Positions 36,510-45,737 of a stretch of DNA of 64,000 nucleotides are shown here, piece after piece (position 1 is the stretch's first letter; each line of letters opens with the position of its first letter). The notes under the pieces are model-generated. The model was given only the letters and a program-made list of their open reading frames with translations, made no database searches and had not been told where the DNA came from. The stretch comes from Serratia bockelmannii (lineage in GTDB: Bacteria > Pseudomonadota > Gammaproteobacteria > Enterobacterales > Enterobacteriaceae): assembly GCF_008011855.1 (NCBI RefSeq), contig NZ_VOUX01000001.1, positions 186,001 to 250,000 on the forward strand, in the 5' to 3' direction. Made by a program: the position numbers and the translations under genes.

Positions 36510-37507
36510 GGCTGTGCCTCGTGGCGCTGGTTTTGGCGGCGCTTGGCTGGGTGATTTACGTCAACGACTTTCGCTTTGTCACCGAACCGGTCGTGGTGAC
36601 CGCCGGCGGCAACCGGTTGACCGGCACGCTGGTGTTGCCGCAGCATGCGCCGATCAAGCCCGGCGTCGTGGTGTTCGTGCACGGCGATGGGCCGGCTAAC
36701 GCCAGCCGCGACGAAGGCTATTACGGCATTTGGGAGGCGATGGCGCAGCAGGGCTATGCGGTTTTATCCTTCGATAAGCCGGGCGTTGGCGGCTCCGGCG
36801 GCAACTGGCTGCATCAGACCATGGCGGATCGCGCGCGGGAAACCGCCGATATCATCGACTGGGCCCGGCGGGACGGGCGCTTCGATGCGCGCTGCGTGGG
36901 GCTCTGGGGCACCAGCCAGGCGGGGTGGGTGATGCCGGAGGTGGCGCGTTTGCGCCCCGACATCGCCTTCACGCTGGCGTTGGCGCCGGCGATCAACTGG
37001 CTGCGGCAAGGGCGTTATAACACCCGGGCAGCGATGGTGGCGGCAGGGGACAATGAAGCGTCGATCGCCGCGCGCGAGGCGCACTGGCGCCACATTCAAA
37101 CGCTGCTCGAACAACCGGACGGCTACGCGCAGTACCGCCGTGAGTATGGCGCCACCGCCGCATTGAGCGCCGACCGCTGGCGCTTTATTCGCGCCAACAT
37201 GGCCAACGACGCGACGGCGGGATTACGAAATTTCCACACGCCGGTACACCTGATACTGGGCGGGCGCGACGTCAACGTGGACGCGGACGAAACCGAGCGC
37301 GTTTATCGGCAAACGATCCCCGCCTCGCTGTTGACCGTGACGCGCATCGACGAAGCCGACCACGTGATGATCAAACTGCTGTTCGCGCGCCATCCGTGGC
37401 TGATCAACGTGGTGGGCCTGTTTGCCCCGCGCTCGGTGCAATACGATGCCTACCGGCAGGACGTGGTGGCCTTCCTGGCCGCTCAGCCCTGCGGGCGCGG
37501 GCGCTAA
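36497..37507 (+). CDS. Membrane-anchored alpha/beta-hydrolase
   Basis: This 336-aa protein has one N-terminal hydrophobic helix (about 3-21, signal anchor) and an alpha/beta-hydrolase fold. The oxyanion motif HGDG is at 62-65, the nucleophile elbow GTSQAG at 138-143 (Ser140), and the catalytic His region is DEADHVM. The start is GTG 36497 with a GGGGAGG site; it overlaps the GNAT gene by 13 bp. It resembles envelope-facing acyl-peptidase or esterase proteins. Its 3' end is 2 bp from convergent ybiO. Confidence 0.85.
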   Translation: MRKIGLCLVALVLAALGWVIYVNDFRFVTEPVVVTAGGNRLTGTLVLPQHAPIKPGVVVFVHGDGPANASRDEGYYGIWEAMAQQGYAVLSFDKPGVGGSGGNWLHQTMADRARETADIIDWARRDGRFDARCVGLWGTSQAGWVMPEVARLRPDIAFTLALAPAINWLRQGRYNTRAAMVAAGDNEASIAAREAHWRHIQTLLEQPDGYAQYRREYGATAALSADRWRFIRANMANDATAGLRNFHTPVHLILGGRDVNVDADETERVYRQTIPASLLTVTRIDEADHVMIKLLFARHPWLINVVGLFAPRSVQYDAYRQDVVAFLAAQPCGRGR

Positions 37508-37509
37508 CC

Positions 37510-39729
37510 TCAGATCGCCGCGGGCGGCGCCTGTTCTTCGTGCGGCTGCGGCGCGCGGGAGATCTGCATCGCCTGCTGCGGCATGCCGATGCCGGCCCGA
37601 TCGAAATGGATTTTCACCAGCCGGTCGAGGGCGTATTGCACCACCCACTGTTTCAGCGCCTGCGTGCGCACCGTCACGCGGGTGGTGAACGAGCGGTCTC
37701 CCAGCGCCACCACGCCGTTGAAGACCGGCTCGCCAATCAGGAAATGCTTCACCTGTTCATCCTGCTTCAGCGCCGCGATGGCCTGATGCAGCACCTCATT
37801 GACCCGATCGATGTCCTCGTCGCGGCTGACGGTGTAGTTGGCGCGATACACCCCGAACTCACGCGCATAGTTGGCCAGCGTGGTGATCGAAGAGTACGGC
37901 ACGATGTGATAGACGCCGTAGTCGTCGCGCAGGCCGATCGAGCGGATGGTCATGCGCTCCACGGTGCCGGTGATGCCGCTGACGGTGACGTATTCGCCGG
38001 TGTTCATGCCGTTTTCGAACTGGATGAACACGCCGGTGATCACGTCTTTCACCAGCGTCTGGGCGCCGAAGCTGATGGCCAGGCCCAGCGCCCCGGCGCC
38101 CGCCAGCAGCGGCGCAATGTTTAGCCCCACCTGCGACAGTACGATCATCACGGTAATGGTGCTGATAACGATAGCCAACACGTTGCGAAACAGCGTCAGC
38201 AGCGTGCGTTCGCGCGCGCTCGGCCGCACGCCGTTGCTGAGTTCTAGCGCCAGGCGGTGCTCGATGATGCTGGCCATCAGCGTCCAGCTGAACACGGCGA
38301 TCAGCAGGATCAGCAGGATATGCACCAGCCCGCCGAGGGTGCGCTGGCCATTTTCGCTGCCCGCCCACTGGTACAGGTTGATCAGGTGCCAGGCATCGAG
38401 CAGGAACAGCGTCACCGCCAGCACCACCATCACCCGCAGTATCTTCAACCCGTTGGGGATGTAAGAGTTGATGCGCCGCTCGAGCATCGGATAGCGCAGA
38501 TTGACGTCGGTCGGCAGCGAAATGCGGCGGAAAATCCAGCGGGTCAGCATGCCGGACAGCAGGGCGCCGACGCCGACCACCAGCAGGCTTTTCACCGTGG
38601 CGCTCATCATAAAGCGCAGGCTGTTGCCGATGTCGAACTGAGACAGCACGAACAACACCAGAAAATAAGCGATCGCCAGCAGGTGCCAGATATGCCCCAG
38701 GCCGCGCAGGATCACGCTGAAAAACGCCATCGACCGTTCGGCCAGCAGGTTGATCTGTTGCTGTATCGGTTTGCGGTTGTGCAGGATCAGCCAAATGGCG
38801 TACAGCGTCAGCGCCAGCATCACCACCAGGTTGACGGCGGCGGCGGCCGGGTAGCTTATTTGTACCGCCACCACCGGCACCACCACCATCAGACCGTAGC
38901 CGATCAGCCCGCTGAGCCAGGCGAGGCGCGTGTTCCAGTAGCGTGCGCTCCGGTCGCTGAAGGGGAAGGGACGCAGGTAGTCGAAGTTAGGGGCGAAAAT
39001 CAGCCGCAGCACCGCCTTGAAAAATTCAATCACCGCGAAGGCGCTGAGAAACAGGGTCTGCAGCCGCAGAATGGTGGCGCTGTCGGCGTGGACGTGGCGG
39101 GCGAACAGATTGCCCGCCGCCAGCGCCAGCAGCAGCACCAGCAGATCGACGGCGAAAGCGCCGAGAATGGCGGCGGGGCGCTTATACCACGGGCCGCGCT
39201 GCAGCCGCGCATTGTGCCCCCAACTGCCCATGCGTTTGTACAGCGGCGCGATCAACCGCCGGATCAGGTGGAACAGCGCAAAGGTGACCGCCACCGTCAG
39301 CAGAAAGTAGCCCAGCGCGCGGAAAAAGCCGGCGGGATTGAAAACGCGCTTCGGGCCGGAGTCGATCAGCTTTTGCAGCGCGCCGAGCTTCTGGTTAAAG
39401 GTGCCGATGCCTTCCTGCGCCAGCGAGTTCAGGCTGTCGCTCAGCGTGGCTGGCGTCGATTCCTCCGACGTTGCCGGCGCTGCGGCGGGGGCGTCGCCGG
39501 CGGTCTGTTTCAGGTGATTGATGAGTTCCGCGCGCGCTTTGTCGTCTTGCAGCAGATCGGCCAGCGCGGCGTAGGCGGCCTTCTGCTGCTCGCTCTTGTC
39601 GGCGGGCGCAGGCGGCGCGTTTTGCGCCAGCGCCGGTGGTGCGAAGACGCTCAAGGTCAGCAACAGCAGCAGGAAAAGCAGGTGTTCTCGCAGATGAGAA
39701 CCTCGTCGGGAGTATGCGTTTGGCGGCAT
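37510..39729 (-). CDS. ybiO: Mechanosensitive channel YbiO (MscS family)
   Basis: This 739-aa inner-membrane protein has a signal-like N-terminus (to about ALA/QNAPP), a periplasmic helical region, many helices, and a C-terminal MscS domain. That domain contains the pore helix LLAGAGALGLAISFGAQTLV and the beta region GVFIQFENGMNTGEYVT. The length matches E. coli YbiO (about 740 aa), a large-conductance channel for hypo-osmotic shock. As in E. coli it lies immediately downstream of glnQ. Confidence 0.94.
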   Translation of the reverse strand: MPPNAYSRRGSHLREHLLFLLLLLTLSVFAPPALAQNAPPAPADKSEQQKAAYAALADLLQDDKARAELINHLKQTAGDAPAAAPATSEESTPATLSDSLNSLAQEGIGTFNQKLGALQKLIDSGPKRVFNPAGFFRALGYFLLTVAVTFALFHLIRRLIAPLYKRMGSWGHNARLQRGPWYKRPAAILGAFAVDLLVLLLALAAGNLFARHVHADSATILRLQTLFLSAFAVIEFFKAVLRLIFAPNFDYLRPFPFSDRSARYWNTRLAWLSGLIGYGLMVVVPVVAVQISYPAAAAVNLVVMLALTLYAIWLILHNRKPIQQQINLLAERSMAFFSVILRGLGHIWHLLAIAYFLVLFVLSQFDIGNSLRFMMSATVKSLLVVGVGALLSGMLTRWIFRRISLPTDVNLRYPMLERRINSYIPNGLKILRVMVVLAVTLFLLDAWHLINLYQWAGSENGQRTLGGLVHILLILLIAVFSWTLMASIIEHRLALELSNGVRPSARERTLLTLFRNVLAIVISTITVMIVLSQVGLNIAPLLAGAGALGLAISFGAQTLVKDVITGVFIQFENGMNTGEYVTVSGITGTVERMTIRSIGLRDDYGVYHIVPYSSITTLANYAREFGVYRANYTVSRDEDIDRVNEVLHQAIAALKQDEQVKHFLIGEPVFNGVVALGDRSFTTRVTVRTQALKQWVVQYALDRLVKIHFDRAGIGMPQQAMQISRAPQPHEEQAPPAAI

Positions 39730-39843
39730 TGTTCCTCTCTTTGGCGTTCTGTGATCGGCGGATGTCAGAGCAATACGATGAAAACAATGAATATAGTAGG
39801 AAAGGAAACGCGATGGGGCGTGGGAACGCGTGCGGAATGAAAG

Positions 39844-39868
39844 CGGCGGGCGCGTGGCGCGCCCGCCG
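39844..39868 (-). terminator. Strong hairpin between glnQ and ybiO
   Basis: CGGCGGGCGCG and CGCGCCCGCCG form an 11-bp stem with a 3-nt loop, 15 bp beyond the glnQ stop. Only a short CTTTC follows on the minus strand, so some read-through into ybiO is possible. Confidence 0.6.
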
Positions 39869-39882
39869 TTAAACCGCCAGGA

Positions 39883-40605
39883 TCAGGAAACGTGCTGCAG
39901 GAACTCCTGCAGACGCGGGCTTGGCGGATGGTTGATCAGGTCGTGCGGGTTGCCGTCTTCGGCAATCCGGCCCTTATCGATAAAGATCAGACGCGACGCC
40001 ACTTTTTCGGCAAAGCCGACTTCGTGGGTGACGATGACCATCGTCATGCCTTCCTCGGCCAGATCCTGCATCACCTTCAGCACTTCGTGGCGCAGCTCCG
40101 GATCGAGCGCAGAGGTCGGCTCGTCGAACAGCATCATTTTCGGCTTCACCGCCAGCGCGCGCGCAATGGCCACGCGCTGCTGCTGGCCGCCCGACAGTTC
40201 GGACGGGTAGTGGTGGGCGCGCTCCGCCAAACCGACCTTAGCCAGCAGCTCGCGCGCCAGCTTTTCCGCATCGGACTTCTTCGCGCCGCGCACGCGGATC
40301 GGGCCAAAGGCGACGTTTTCCAGCGCCGTCAGGTGCGGGAACAGGTAGAACTGCTGGAATACCATGCCGGCTTCCTGGCGGATCAACCGATCGTCCACTT
40401 TCGGATCGTTGGCTTTTAGGCCATCGACGATCAGATCGCCGCTGGTCACCTCTTCCAGCTTGTTGATGCAGCGCAGCAGGGTGGATTTGCCAGAGCCGGA
40501 TGGCCCGATGATCACCACCACTTCGCCTTTGTCGATCTTCAAATCGATGTTGTGCAGCACCTGGGTTTGGCCAAAATGCTTGGAGACGTTTTTAAATTCA
40601 ATCAC
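39883..40605 (-). CDS. glnQ: Glutamine ABC transporter ATPase GlnQ
   Basis: This 240-aa ABC ATPase has Walker A GPSGSGKS (34-41), signature LSGGQQQR (137-144) and Walker B LLFDEPTS-type MMLFDEPTS with Asp161-Glu162. It powers glutamine uptake with GlnP and GlnH. Its start overlaps the glnP stop by 4 bp. Confidence 0.97.
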   Translation of the reverse strand: MIEFKNVSKHFGQTQVLHNIDLKIDKGEVVVIIGPSGSGKSTLLRCINKLEEVTSGDLIVDGLKANDPKVDDRLIRQEAGMVFQQFYLFPHLTALENVAFGPIRVRGAKKSDAEKLARELLAKVGLAERAHHYPSELSGGQQQRVAIARALAVKPKMMLFDEPTSALDPELRHEVLKVMQDLAEEGMTMVIVTHEVGFAEKVASRLIFIDKGRIAEDGNPHDLINHPPSPRLQEFLQHVS

Positions 40606-41261
40606 AGGATTTTCATCCTTCTTTCCAGACGACGCAGCACGAAGCTCAGCACCAGGGTAATAATCAGGTAGATAACCGCCACGGCGCTCCAGATTTCCAG
40701 CGCGCGGAAGTTACCGGCAATAATTTCCTGACCCTGACGGGTCAGCTCCGCCACGCCGATCACGATGAACAGCGAGGTATCTTTGATGCTGATGATCCAC
40801 TGGTTGCCCAGCGGCGGCAGCATGCGGCGCAGCGCCAGCGGCATAATGACGTAGCGGATGGTTTCGCGGCGCGACAGGCCGAGCGCCAGCCCGGCTTCGC
40901 GGAAACCGTTATGGATAGACAGCACCGCGCCGCGGGTGATTTCCGCGATGTAGGCGCCGGAGTTGATCATGATGGTCACCACCGCCGCGGTGAACGGATC
41001 GATGCGCATATCGGTGAACGCCATCGGCAGGGCGAAGTAGATGAACATCACCTGTACCACGATCGGCGTGCCGCGGATCACTTCGATAAACACCAACGCG
41101 ATGTGGTTGGCGATCCATCCGCCGTAGGTGCGGGCAAAGCCGGCGACGAGGCCGATGATCAGGCCGCCAATCAGACCGAGGACCGAAATCCACAGGGTCA
41201 TTTTGGCGCCCTCTAACAAGATAGGAATGGCGGGCCAGATGGCGCTCCAGTCGAACTGCAT
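40602..41261 (-). CDS. glnP: Glutamine ABC transporter permease GlnP
   Basis: This 219-aa permease begins [20 protein letters not shown], as in E. coli GlnP. It has the EAA loop for GlnQ contact ([20 protein letters not shown]). The start at 41261 gives the E. coli length; the 14-residue upstream extension is leader. It lies after glnH with a hairpin in the 103-bp gap. Confidence 0.97.
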   Translation of the reverse strand: MQFDWSAIWPAIPILLEGAKMTLWISVLGLIGGLIIGLVAGFARTYGGWIANHIALVFIEVIRGTPIVVQVMFIYFALPMAFTDMRIDPFTAAVVTIMINSGAYIAEITRGAVLSIHNGFREAGLALGLSRRETIRYVIMPLALRRMLPPLGNQWIISIKDTSLFIVIGVAELTRQGQEIIAGNFRALEIWSAVAVIYLIITLVLSFVLRRLERRMKIL

Positions 41262-41310
41262 GATATTTCTCCCGGTGATCCCAAACGTGGGTATCAGATA
41301 CAACGAAGCG

Positions 41311-41332
41311 CAGGGGGTTAAGCGACCCCCTG
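41311..41332 (-). promoter_or_regulatory. Intercistronic hairpin between glnH and glnP
   Basis: CAGGGGGT and ACCCCCTG form an 8-bp stem with loop TAAGCG. There is no U-run. A stem here would protect the glnH 3' end and give more binding protein than permease, the usual pattern for such operons. Confidence 0.5.
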
Positions 41333-41364
41333 TGCTTAAGTTAATAGCTTGCCAAATTCACAGC

Positions 41365-42135
<771 letters not shown>

Positions 42136-42166
42136 TTACCCATTTTTTATATTGCAGTTGGTGCCA

Positions 42167-42182
42167 TGAAAAAATCGTGCCA
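42167..42182 (-). promoter_or_regulatory. Sigma-54 promoter glnHp2
   Basis: On the minus strand the core reads TGGCACGATTTTTTCA: a perfect -24 TGGCAC, then at the -12 element TC instead of GC. The GG-N10 spacing is right. From memory the E. coli glnHp2 core has this same off-consensus -12. The distance to the glnH start (about 60 bp) fits. Confidence 0.75.
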
Positions 42183-42253
42183 TGTTTTCAACTACTATAA
42201 AAACAAAGAGTTACTTCGTGATGTTGTGCCGAAAAGGCGAATTGTTATGGTTG

Positions 42254-42302
42254 TGCACCACAATGAGGCACCGAAATGGTGCGTAAGAATTATCTTGGTG
42301 CA
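42254..42302. promoter_or_regulatory. NtrC (GlnG) binding sites for glnHp2
   Basis: GCACC-GAAA-TGGTGC at 42268-42282 is a near-perfect NtrC site (consensus TGCACC-N4-TGGTGCA). A partial site TGCACC-ACAA-TGAGGCA at 42254-42270 overlaps it, and a half-site TGGTGCA is at 42296-42302. They lie about 85-120 bp upstream of the sigma-54 core, right for an enhancer. Confidence 0.75.
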
Positions 42303-42392
42303 CGGGGCTATCATTAACCAAATTTTGGCTGTGAAACAACCGTTCTTTAACGTTTTTGCTTCAATATTGATAACTAACTCTAACTTTCATGA

Positions 42393-42407
42393 TGCACCGA
42401 CGGTGCA
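42393..42407. promoter_or_regulatory. 15-bp palindrome TGCACCG-A-CGGTGCA
   Basis: This has NtrC-like outer halves but a spacing 2 bp shorter than the 17-bp NtrC consensus. It lies about 40 bp downstream of the ybiI stop codon. Its role is unknown; it could be a weak NtrC site or the stem of a hairpin. Confidence 0.35.
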
Positions 42408-42447
42408 AGCGGGGGCCGCGAGAGGAGAAAAAGGGGAGCAGATAATG

Positions 42448-42714
42448 CTAACGCAACTGGCTGTCTTTGCTGCCGCGCCGGTTGTACAGGCTATTGGCCG
42501 CGTGTTTTTTGTCTTGTTCTGCCTGGCAGGCGAGACAAAAACGCACGCCTGTTAACGCCTTGCGGCGCGCCTCGGGGATCGGTTCTCCGCATTCCTGGCA
42601 ATAGCGTTCGCTCTCGCCATGCCCGAGCGCATCACGCGCACGCTGCACCGCATCGTCGACGGTGGAGTCAATCTGATCTTGTACGGCGCCGTCTGCCGCC
42701 CAGCCGCTGGCCAT
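42448..42714 (-). CDS. ybiI: YbiI, DksA/TraR-type C4 zinc-finger protein
   Basis: This 88-aa protein starts MASGWAADGAVQDQIDSTV and has a C4 zinc finger formed by CQECGEPIP and CLAC, ending YNRRGSKDSQLR. The length and both ends match E. coli YbiI. ATG 42714 is chosen over the ATG at 42717 and GTG at 42720 because AGGAGG then sits at 5-nt spacing. Family members are DksA-like proteins that may bind RNA polymerase. In E. coli ybiI lies elsewhere in the same region; here it is between glnH and dps. Confidence 0.92.
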   Translation of the reverse strand: MASGWAADGAVQDQIDSTVDDAVQRARDALGHGESERYCQECGEPIPEARRKALTGVRFCLACQAEQDKKHAANSLYNRRGSKDSQLR

Positions 42715-42783
42715 CATCACCTCCTAACAAGGGAACCCTACCGTTTAATATGGGCCGTTTTTTGCACAATTCAACGACCGCGC

Positions 42784-42817
42784 AAAAGAAAACAGGCCGG
42801 GCGAAGCCCAGCCTGTT
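42784..42817 (-). terminator. Intrinsic terminator of dps
   Basis: On the minus strand a 12-position stem AACAGGCTGGGC/GCCCGGCCTGTT (one G-G mismatch) with a 3-nt loop is followed by TTCTTTT. Confidence 0.75.
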
Positions 42818-42856
42818 CTGCCCGGCACGACGGGCGGTCTGCAACGCGTTGCGGCG

Positions 42857-43360
42857 TTATTCGATATTGGATTCGATGAACCACAGGAACTTGTCCAGAT
42901 CGCGCGATGCGGCGGTGAACATGTCGGCGGTGTCTTCATCTTCCACTTCGGTAATGGCCTTACGGATGTCATTCGCCACCGCGCCGTAGCGATCGGCCAG
43001 CGCTTTCAGGTGTTCTTGCACGCTGTGGATATTGGTCGGATAGCTTTTCAGCGGCGTCTGATCGTTAACGACCTGTACGGTGCCCAGCGCCACGCCGCCC
43101 AGTTGCACTACGCGCTCGGCGAAGGTGTCCTGATGCTCGATGATGGCGGTACGGAAGCCGTCCAGCATTTCATGAACCGCGATGAAGTTCGCACCGCGCA
43201 TGTTCCAGTGCGCCTGTTTGGTGATCAACGAAAGATCGATAAATTGCACGACCTGATGGTTCAGCGCCTTGATGGCGGCCAGTTTGACTTTTTCGTCCAG
43301 ATCGTTACGGGTATACAGCAGATCAGAAGATTTCGTTTTCACCAGTTTAGCGGTACTCAT
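42857..43360 (-). CDS. dps: DNA-protecting ferritin-like protein Dps
   Basis: This 167-aa protein has a Lys-rich N-terminus ([20 protein letters not shown]) for DNA binding. The Dps ferroxidase segment [20 protein letters not shown] is followed by [15 protein letters not shown]. It forms 12-mers that bind DNA and store iron using hydrogen peroxide. It keeps the E. coli neighbourhood between the gln operon and rhtA/ompX. Confidence 0.97.
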   Translation of the reverse strand: MSTAKLVKTKSSDLLYTRNDLDEKVKLAAIKALNHQVVQFIDLSLITKQAHWNMRGANFIAVHEMLDGFRTAIIEHQDTFAERVVQLGGVALGTVQVVNDQTPLKSYPTNIHSVQEHLKALADRYGAVANDIRKAITEVEDEDTADMFTAASRDLDKFLWFIESNIE

Positions 43361-43716
43361 ATCAGATATCCTCTTGATTAGTCGTTGTCCTATTTCGTTA
43401 CGGGATCAATTATAGCAGGGGTATTTATTTTTGCCGTACGAAAATGGCTATTGCACAAATAGGCTTGGTCTAATGTCAATATTTTAATTTGGTTTGTGTT
43501 TCTATGTAATGCAATGAATTTAATTGCTATTTTTATTTTTTTGTTATTGTTTTGGTTAGTGACGATTTATCCCTGTTATCTTATTTTCTGCGGATAGGCT
43601 GATTCGACTAAATATCCATATTGTTATCGTGCTGTTAATTGTAAGCCTATTCAGATTGATAGCCGTAATTGATGCGGTTAAAGTAAGGGAATTATCCCAG
43701 TTTTTATTGGCGAGTG
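43361..43716. other. 356-bp very AT-rich gap upstream of dps
   Basis: This is the most AT-rich stretch in the window, with long T-runs around 43480-43580. It must hold the dps promoter. In the other direction is a hydrophobic 27-codon ORF (43514-43597, begins MNLIAIFIFLLLFWLV) without a ribosome site, which I do not call a gene. I could not mark OxyR, IHF or sigma-S sites with confidence. Confidence 0.6.
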
Positions 43717-44268
43717 ATGAAAATTAACGTCGTCGGCACCAGCGGCAGCGGTAAAAGCACCCTGGCGCGTCAATTGGCGGAACGGCTTGACGTTCCCTAT
43801 ATCGAGATGGACAGCCTGTATTGGCGGCCCGAGTGGCAGGGTACGCCCGATGACGCGTTCCTGGCGCGGTTAGAGCAGACGCTGGCCGAAGCGGGAGGAG
43901 GCTGGGTGCTGGACGGCAACTACAGCCGCACGCAACCGATTAAGTGGCGCGAAGTCGATTATATCCTGTGGTTGGACTACGGCTTCTGCCGCACGCTGTG
44001 GCAGGCCGTGCGCCGGGCGTGCCGACGCGCGGCCAGCAAACGTGAGCTGTGGCCGGGCACCGGCAATCGTGAAAGTTTCCGCCGTTCTTTCTTCAGCCGT
44101 GAGTCGATCGTGTTGTGGACGATCCGCACTTACTCGAAGAACCGGCGAAAATACCTGGCGGAGATGGCCCGTACCGATGTAGGGCGCCATTTCAAGCGCT
44201 TGCGCTCTCCCCGCCAGGCCGCCGATTTTCTACGGGCGCTGCCGCAGGGTCACAGCAGTAGGCGGTGA
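43717..44268 (+). CDS. P-loop nucleotide kinase-like protein (adenylate kinase/FlaR type)
   Basis: This 183-aa protein has Walker A GTSGSGKS at residues 7-14, YIEMDSLYWRPEWQ as a lid/substrate segment, and GGWVLDGNYSRT. These resemble the AAA_17/FlaR group of topology-modulation-like kinases found in many bacteria. ATG 43717 is preferred over GTG 43714. The substrate is unknown. Its end overlaps the convergent YhcH-family gene by 19 bp. Confidence 0.82.
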   Translation: MKINVVGTSGSGKSTLARQLAERLDVPYIEMDSLYWRPEWQGTPDDAFLARLEQTLAEAGGGWVLDGNYSRTQPIKWREVDYILWLDYGFCRTLWQAVRRACRRAASKRELWPGTGNRESFRRSFFSRESIVLWTIRTYSKNRRKYLAEMARTDVGRHFKRLRSPRQAADFLRALPQGHSSRR

Positions 44269-44717
44269 TGGATCCTCACCACCGCTTTCTTGATGTGCTG
44301 CGGGCGCTGCCACAGGCAGCCGGTCTTGTGCGGTTCCATCTGGAAAAAGATCGCGAACATACCGTGCGTCATGTGCAGCGTTTGCGGGTGGCGTTTGATG
44401 TCCAGCAGCAGCAGATCGCTATTTTCCGCGTGGGGGTGTTCACGATGCCCGTTGCCCGCCAGGCCGTATTCGATTCGCTCTTCACCGCTGATCAGCAGAT
44501 GCAGCGCGATGTATTCCTGATGCATTTCGGCGCGCTTTTCCGCCGCCGGCGCGGTGGTCAGCGTCATCACGTCCATAAAGATGTTGTCGCCGTCTATCGG
44601 GTGATGCCCCAGCGCCAGTTCGGGCAGGTCGCATCGGCGCAACTCGGTCAGGGTTGAAACCAGCGCCGGCGCGAGTCCGCGGCCGAAGCGTGGGTTGAAC
44701 AGGCTGTTGTGAATCAC
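44250..44717 (-). CDS. YhcH/YjgK/YiaL (DUF386) family protein
   Basis: This 155-aa beta-barrel protein has the family signature GDNIFMDVMTLTTAPAAEKR, HQEYIALHLLISGEERIEYG, and FFQMEPHKTGC near the C-terminus. The family includes EbgC and YhcH, which act as sugar anomerases or in sialic acid use. No sugar genes are adjacent, so the substrate is open. The metal-binding His/Glu residues typical of the fold appear intact. Confidence 0.87.
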   Translation of the reverse strand: MIHNSLFNPRFGRGLAPALVSTLTELRRCDLPELALGHHPIDGDNIFMDVMTLTTAPAAEKRAEMHQEYIALHLLISGEERIEYGLAGNGHREHPHAENSDLLLLDIKRHPQTLHMTHGMFAIFFQMEPHKTGCLWQRPQHIKKAVVRIHHRLLL

Positions 44718-44796
44718 TGTTATTCTCCATGTGAGCGAAAGTCCAAAGAGCCTGCGATACAGGCTAAGGGGAAGTATGCCGACTTGTCACGAGGAA

Positions 44797-44842
44797 AACA
44801 GTTAACCCGCCTGCATTCCGACGTTGCGGTCTGCAGGCGGGT
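44797..44842 (-). terminator. Intrinsic terminator of rhtA
   Basis: CCCGCCTGCA and TGCAGGCGGG form a perfect 10-bp stem with a 16-nt loop, followed on the minus strand by TTAACTGTTTTCC. Confidence 0.7.
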
Positions 44843-44849
44843 CGGGCGA

Positions 44850-45737
44850 TCAGGAAAGGCTTTCGAGGCGAGGTTTGGGGCGAATGGTGAGGGCGGAGCC
44901 CATGGAGGCGGCGATGATCGCCGCCAGCGCCAGCCATTGCACGCCGCTCAGGTGTTCGCCGAGGAACAGCATGCCGGATAACGCCGCCATCGCCGGTTCC
45001 AGGCTCATCAAGGTGCCGAAGGTGCGCGCCGGAATTTTGGGCAGCGCGATGATCTCCAGCGAATAAGGCAGCGCGGTGGAGAGGATGGCTACCGCCAGGG
45101 CTATCGGCAGAATCTCAACGTTGAACAGCACGCTGCCGGTTTGCCAGGCGCCGATCGGGCAGAACACCAACGCGGCGATCAGCGAGCCGAGCGCTACCGT
45201 GCCGGGGCCGTGATCGCCGCCGGCCTTCTGGCCGAAGATGATATAGACCGCCCAGCAGGCGCCGGCGCCGAGCGCGCAGGCGGCACCGAAGGGGTCTATC
45301 CCGCCCACGCCGTGGCCGAGCGGCAGCAGGAACCATAATCCGGCGATCGCCAATGCCACCCAGAGGAAGTCGATCGGCCGCCGCGAGGAGAACATGGCCA
45401 CCGCGAGCGGGCCAGTAAACTCCAGCGCCACGGCGATGCCGAGCGGCACGGTGCGCAGCGACAGGTAGAACAGGTAATTCATCGCGCCGAGCGACAGGCC
45501 GTAAATCAGCAGCGGCAAGCGGCTGCCGGCGGCGATGCGCATACGCCATGGGCGGAAGATAATGAACAGAATCAGGGTGCCGATGAAAAGACGCAGCGTC
45601 GTAATGCCTTCCGCACCCACGATCGGGAACAGGCTTTTGGCCAACGAGGCACCGCTCTGGATAGACACCATGGCGATGATTAACAGACAGATAGGCAGCA
45701 GCGCGGAGGGCGCTCTGCCGGAAGTAGATAACGACAT
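44850..45737 (-). CDS. rhtA: Threonine/homoserine exporter RhtA
   Basis: This 295-aa DMT exporter with ten helices matches E. coli RhtA along its length, with IQSGASLAKSLFPIVGAEG near the N-terminus and LPKIPARTFGTLMSLEPAMA in the second repeat. It exports threonine, homoserine and amino acid analogues. It is divergent from ompX, as in E. coli. Confidence 0.94.
   Translation of the reverse strand: MSLSTSGRAPSALLPICLLIIAMVSIQSGASLAKSLFPIVGAEGITTLRLFIGTLILFIIFRPWRMRIAAGSRLPLLIYGLSLGAMNYLFYLSLRTVPLGIAVALEFTGPLAVAMFSSRRPIDFLWVALAIAGLWFLLPLGHGVGGIDPFGAACALGAGACWAVYIIFGQKAGGDHGPGTVALGSLIAALVFCPIGAWQTGSVLFNVEILPIALAVAILSTALPYSLEIIALPKIPARTFGTLMSLEPAMAALSGMLFLGEHLSGVQWLALAAIIAASMGSALTIRPKPRLESLS

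Noticed and set aside
38257-39840. 527-codon open frame antisense to ybiO
   Set aside because: His/Gln-rich low-complexity shadow of ybiO; no family likeness.
42154-42169. Second TGGCAC-like element close to glnH (TGGCACC...TGC)
   Set aside because: The GG to GC spacing is 8 bp, not 10, so it cannot be a sigma-54 promoter; the element at 42167 fits better.
43514-43597. 27-codon hydrophobic ORF (MNLIAIFIFLLLFWLV...)
   Set aside because: No ribosome site, and T-rich DNA encodes hydrophobic residues by default; mentioned only in the gap entry.
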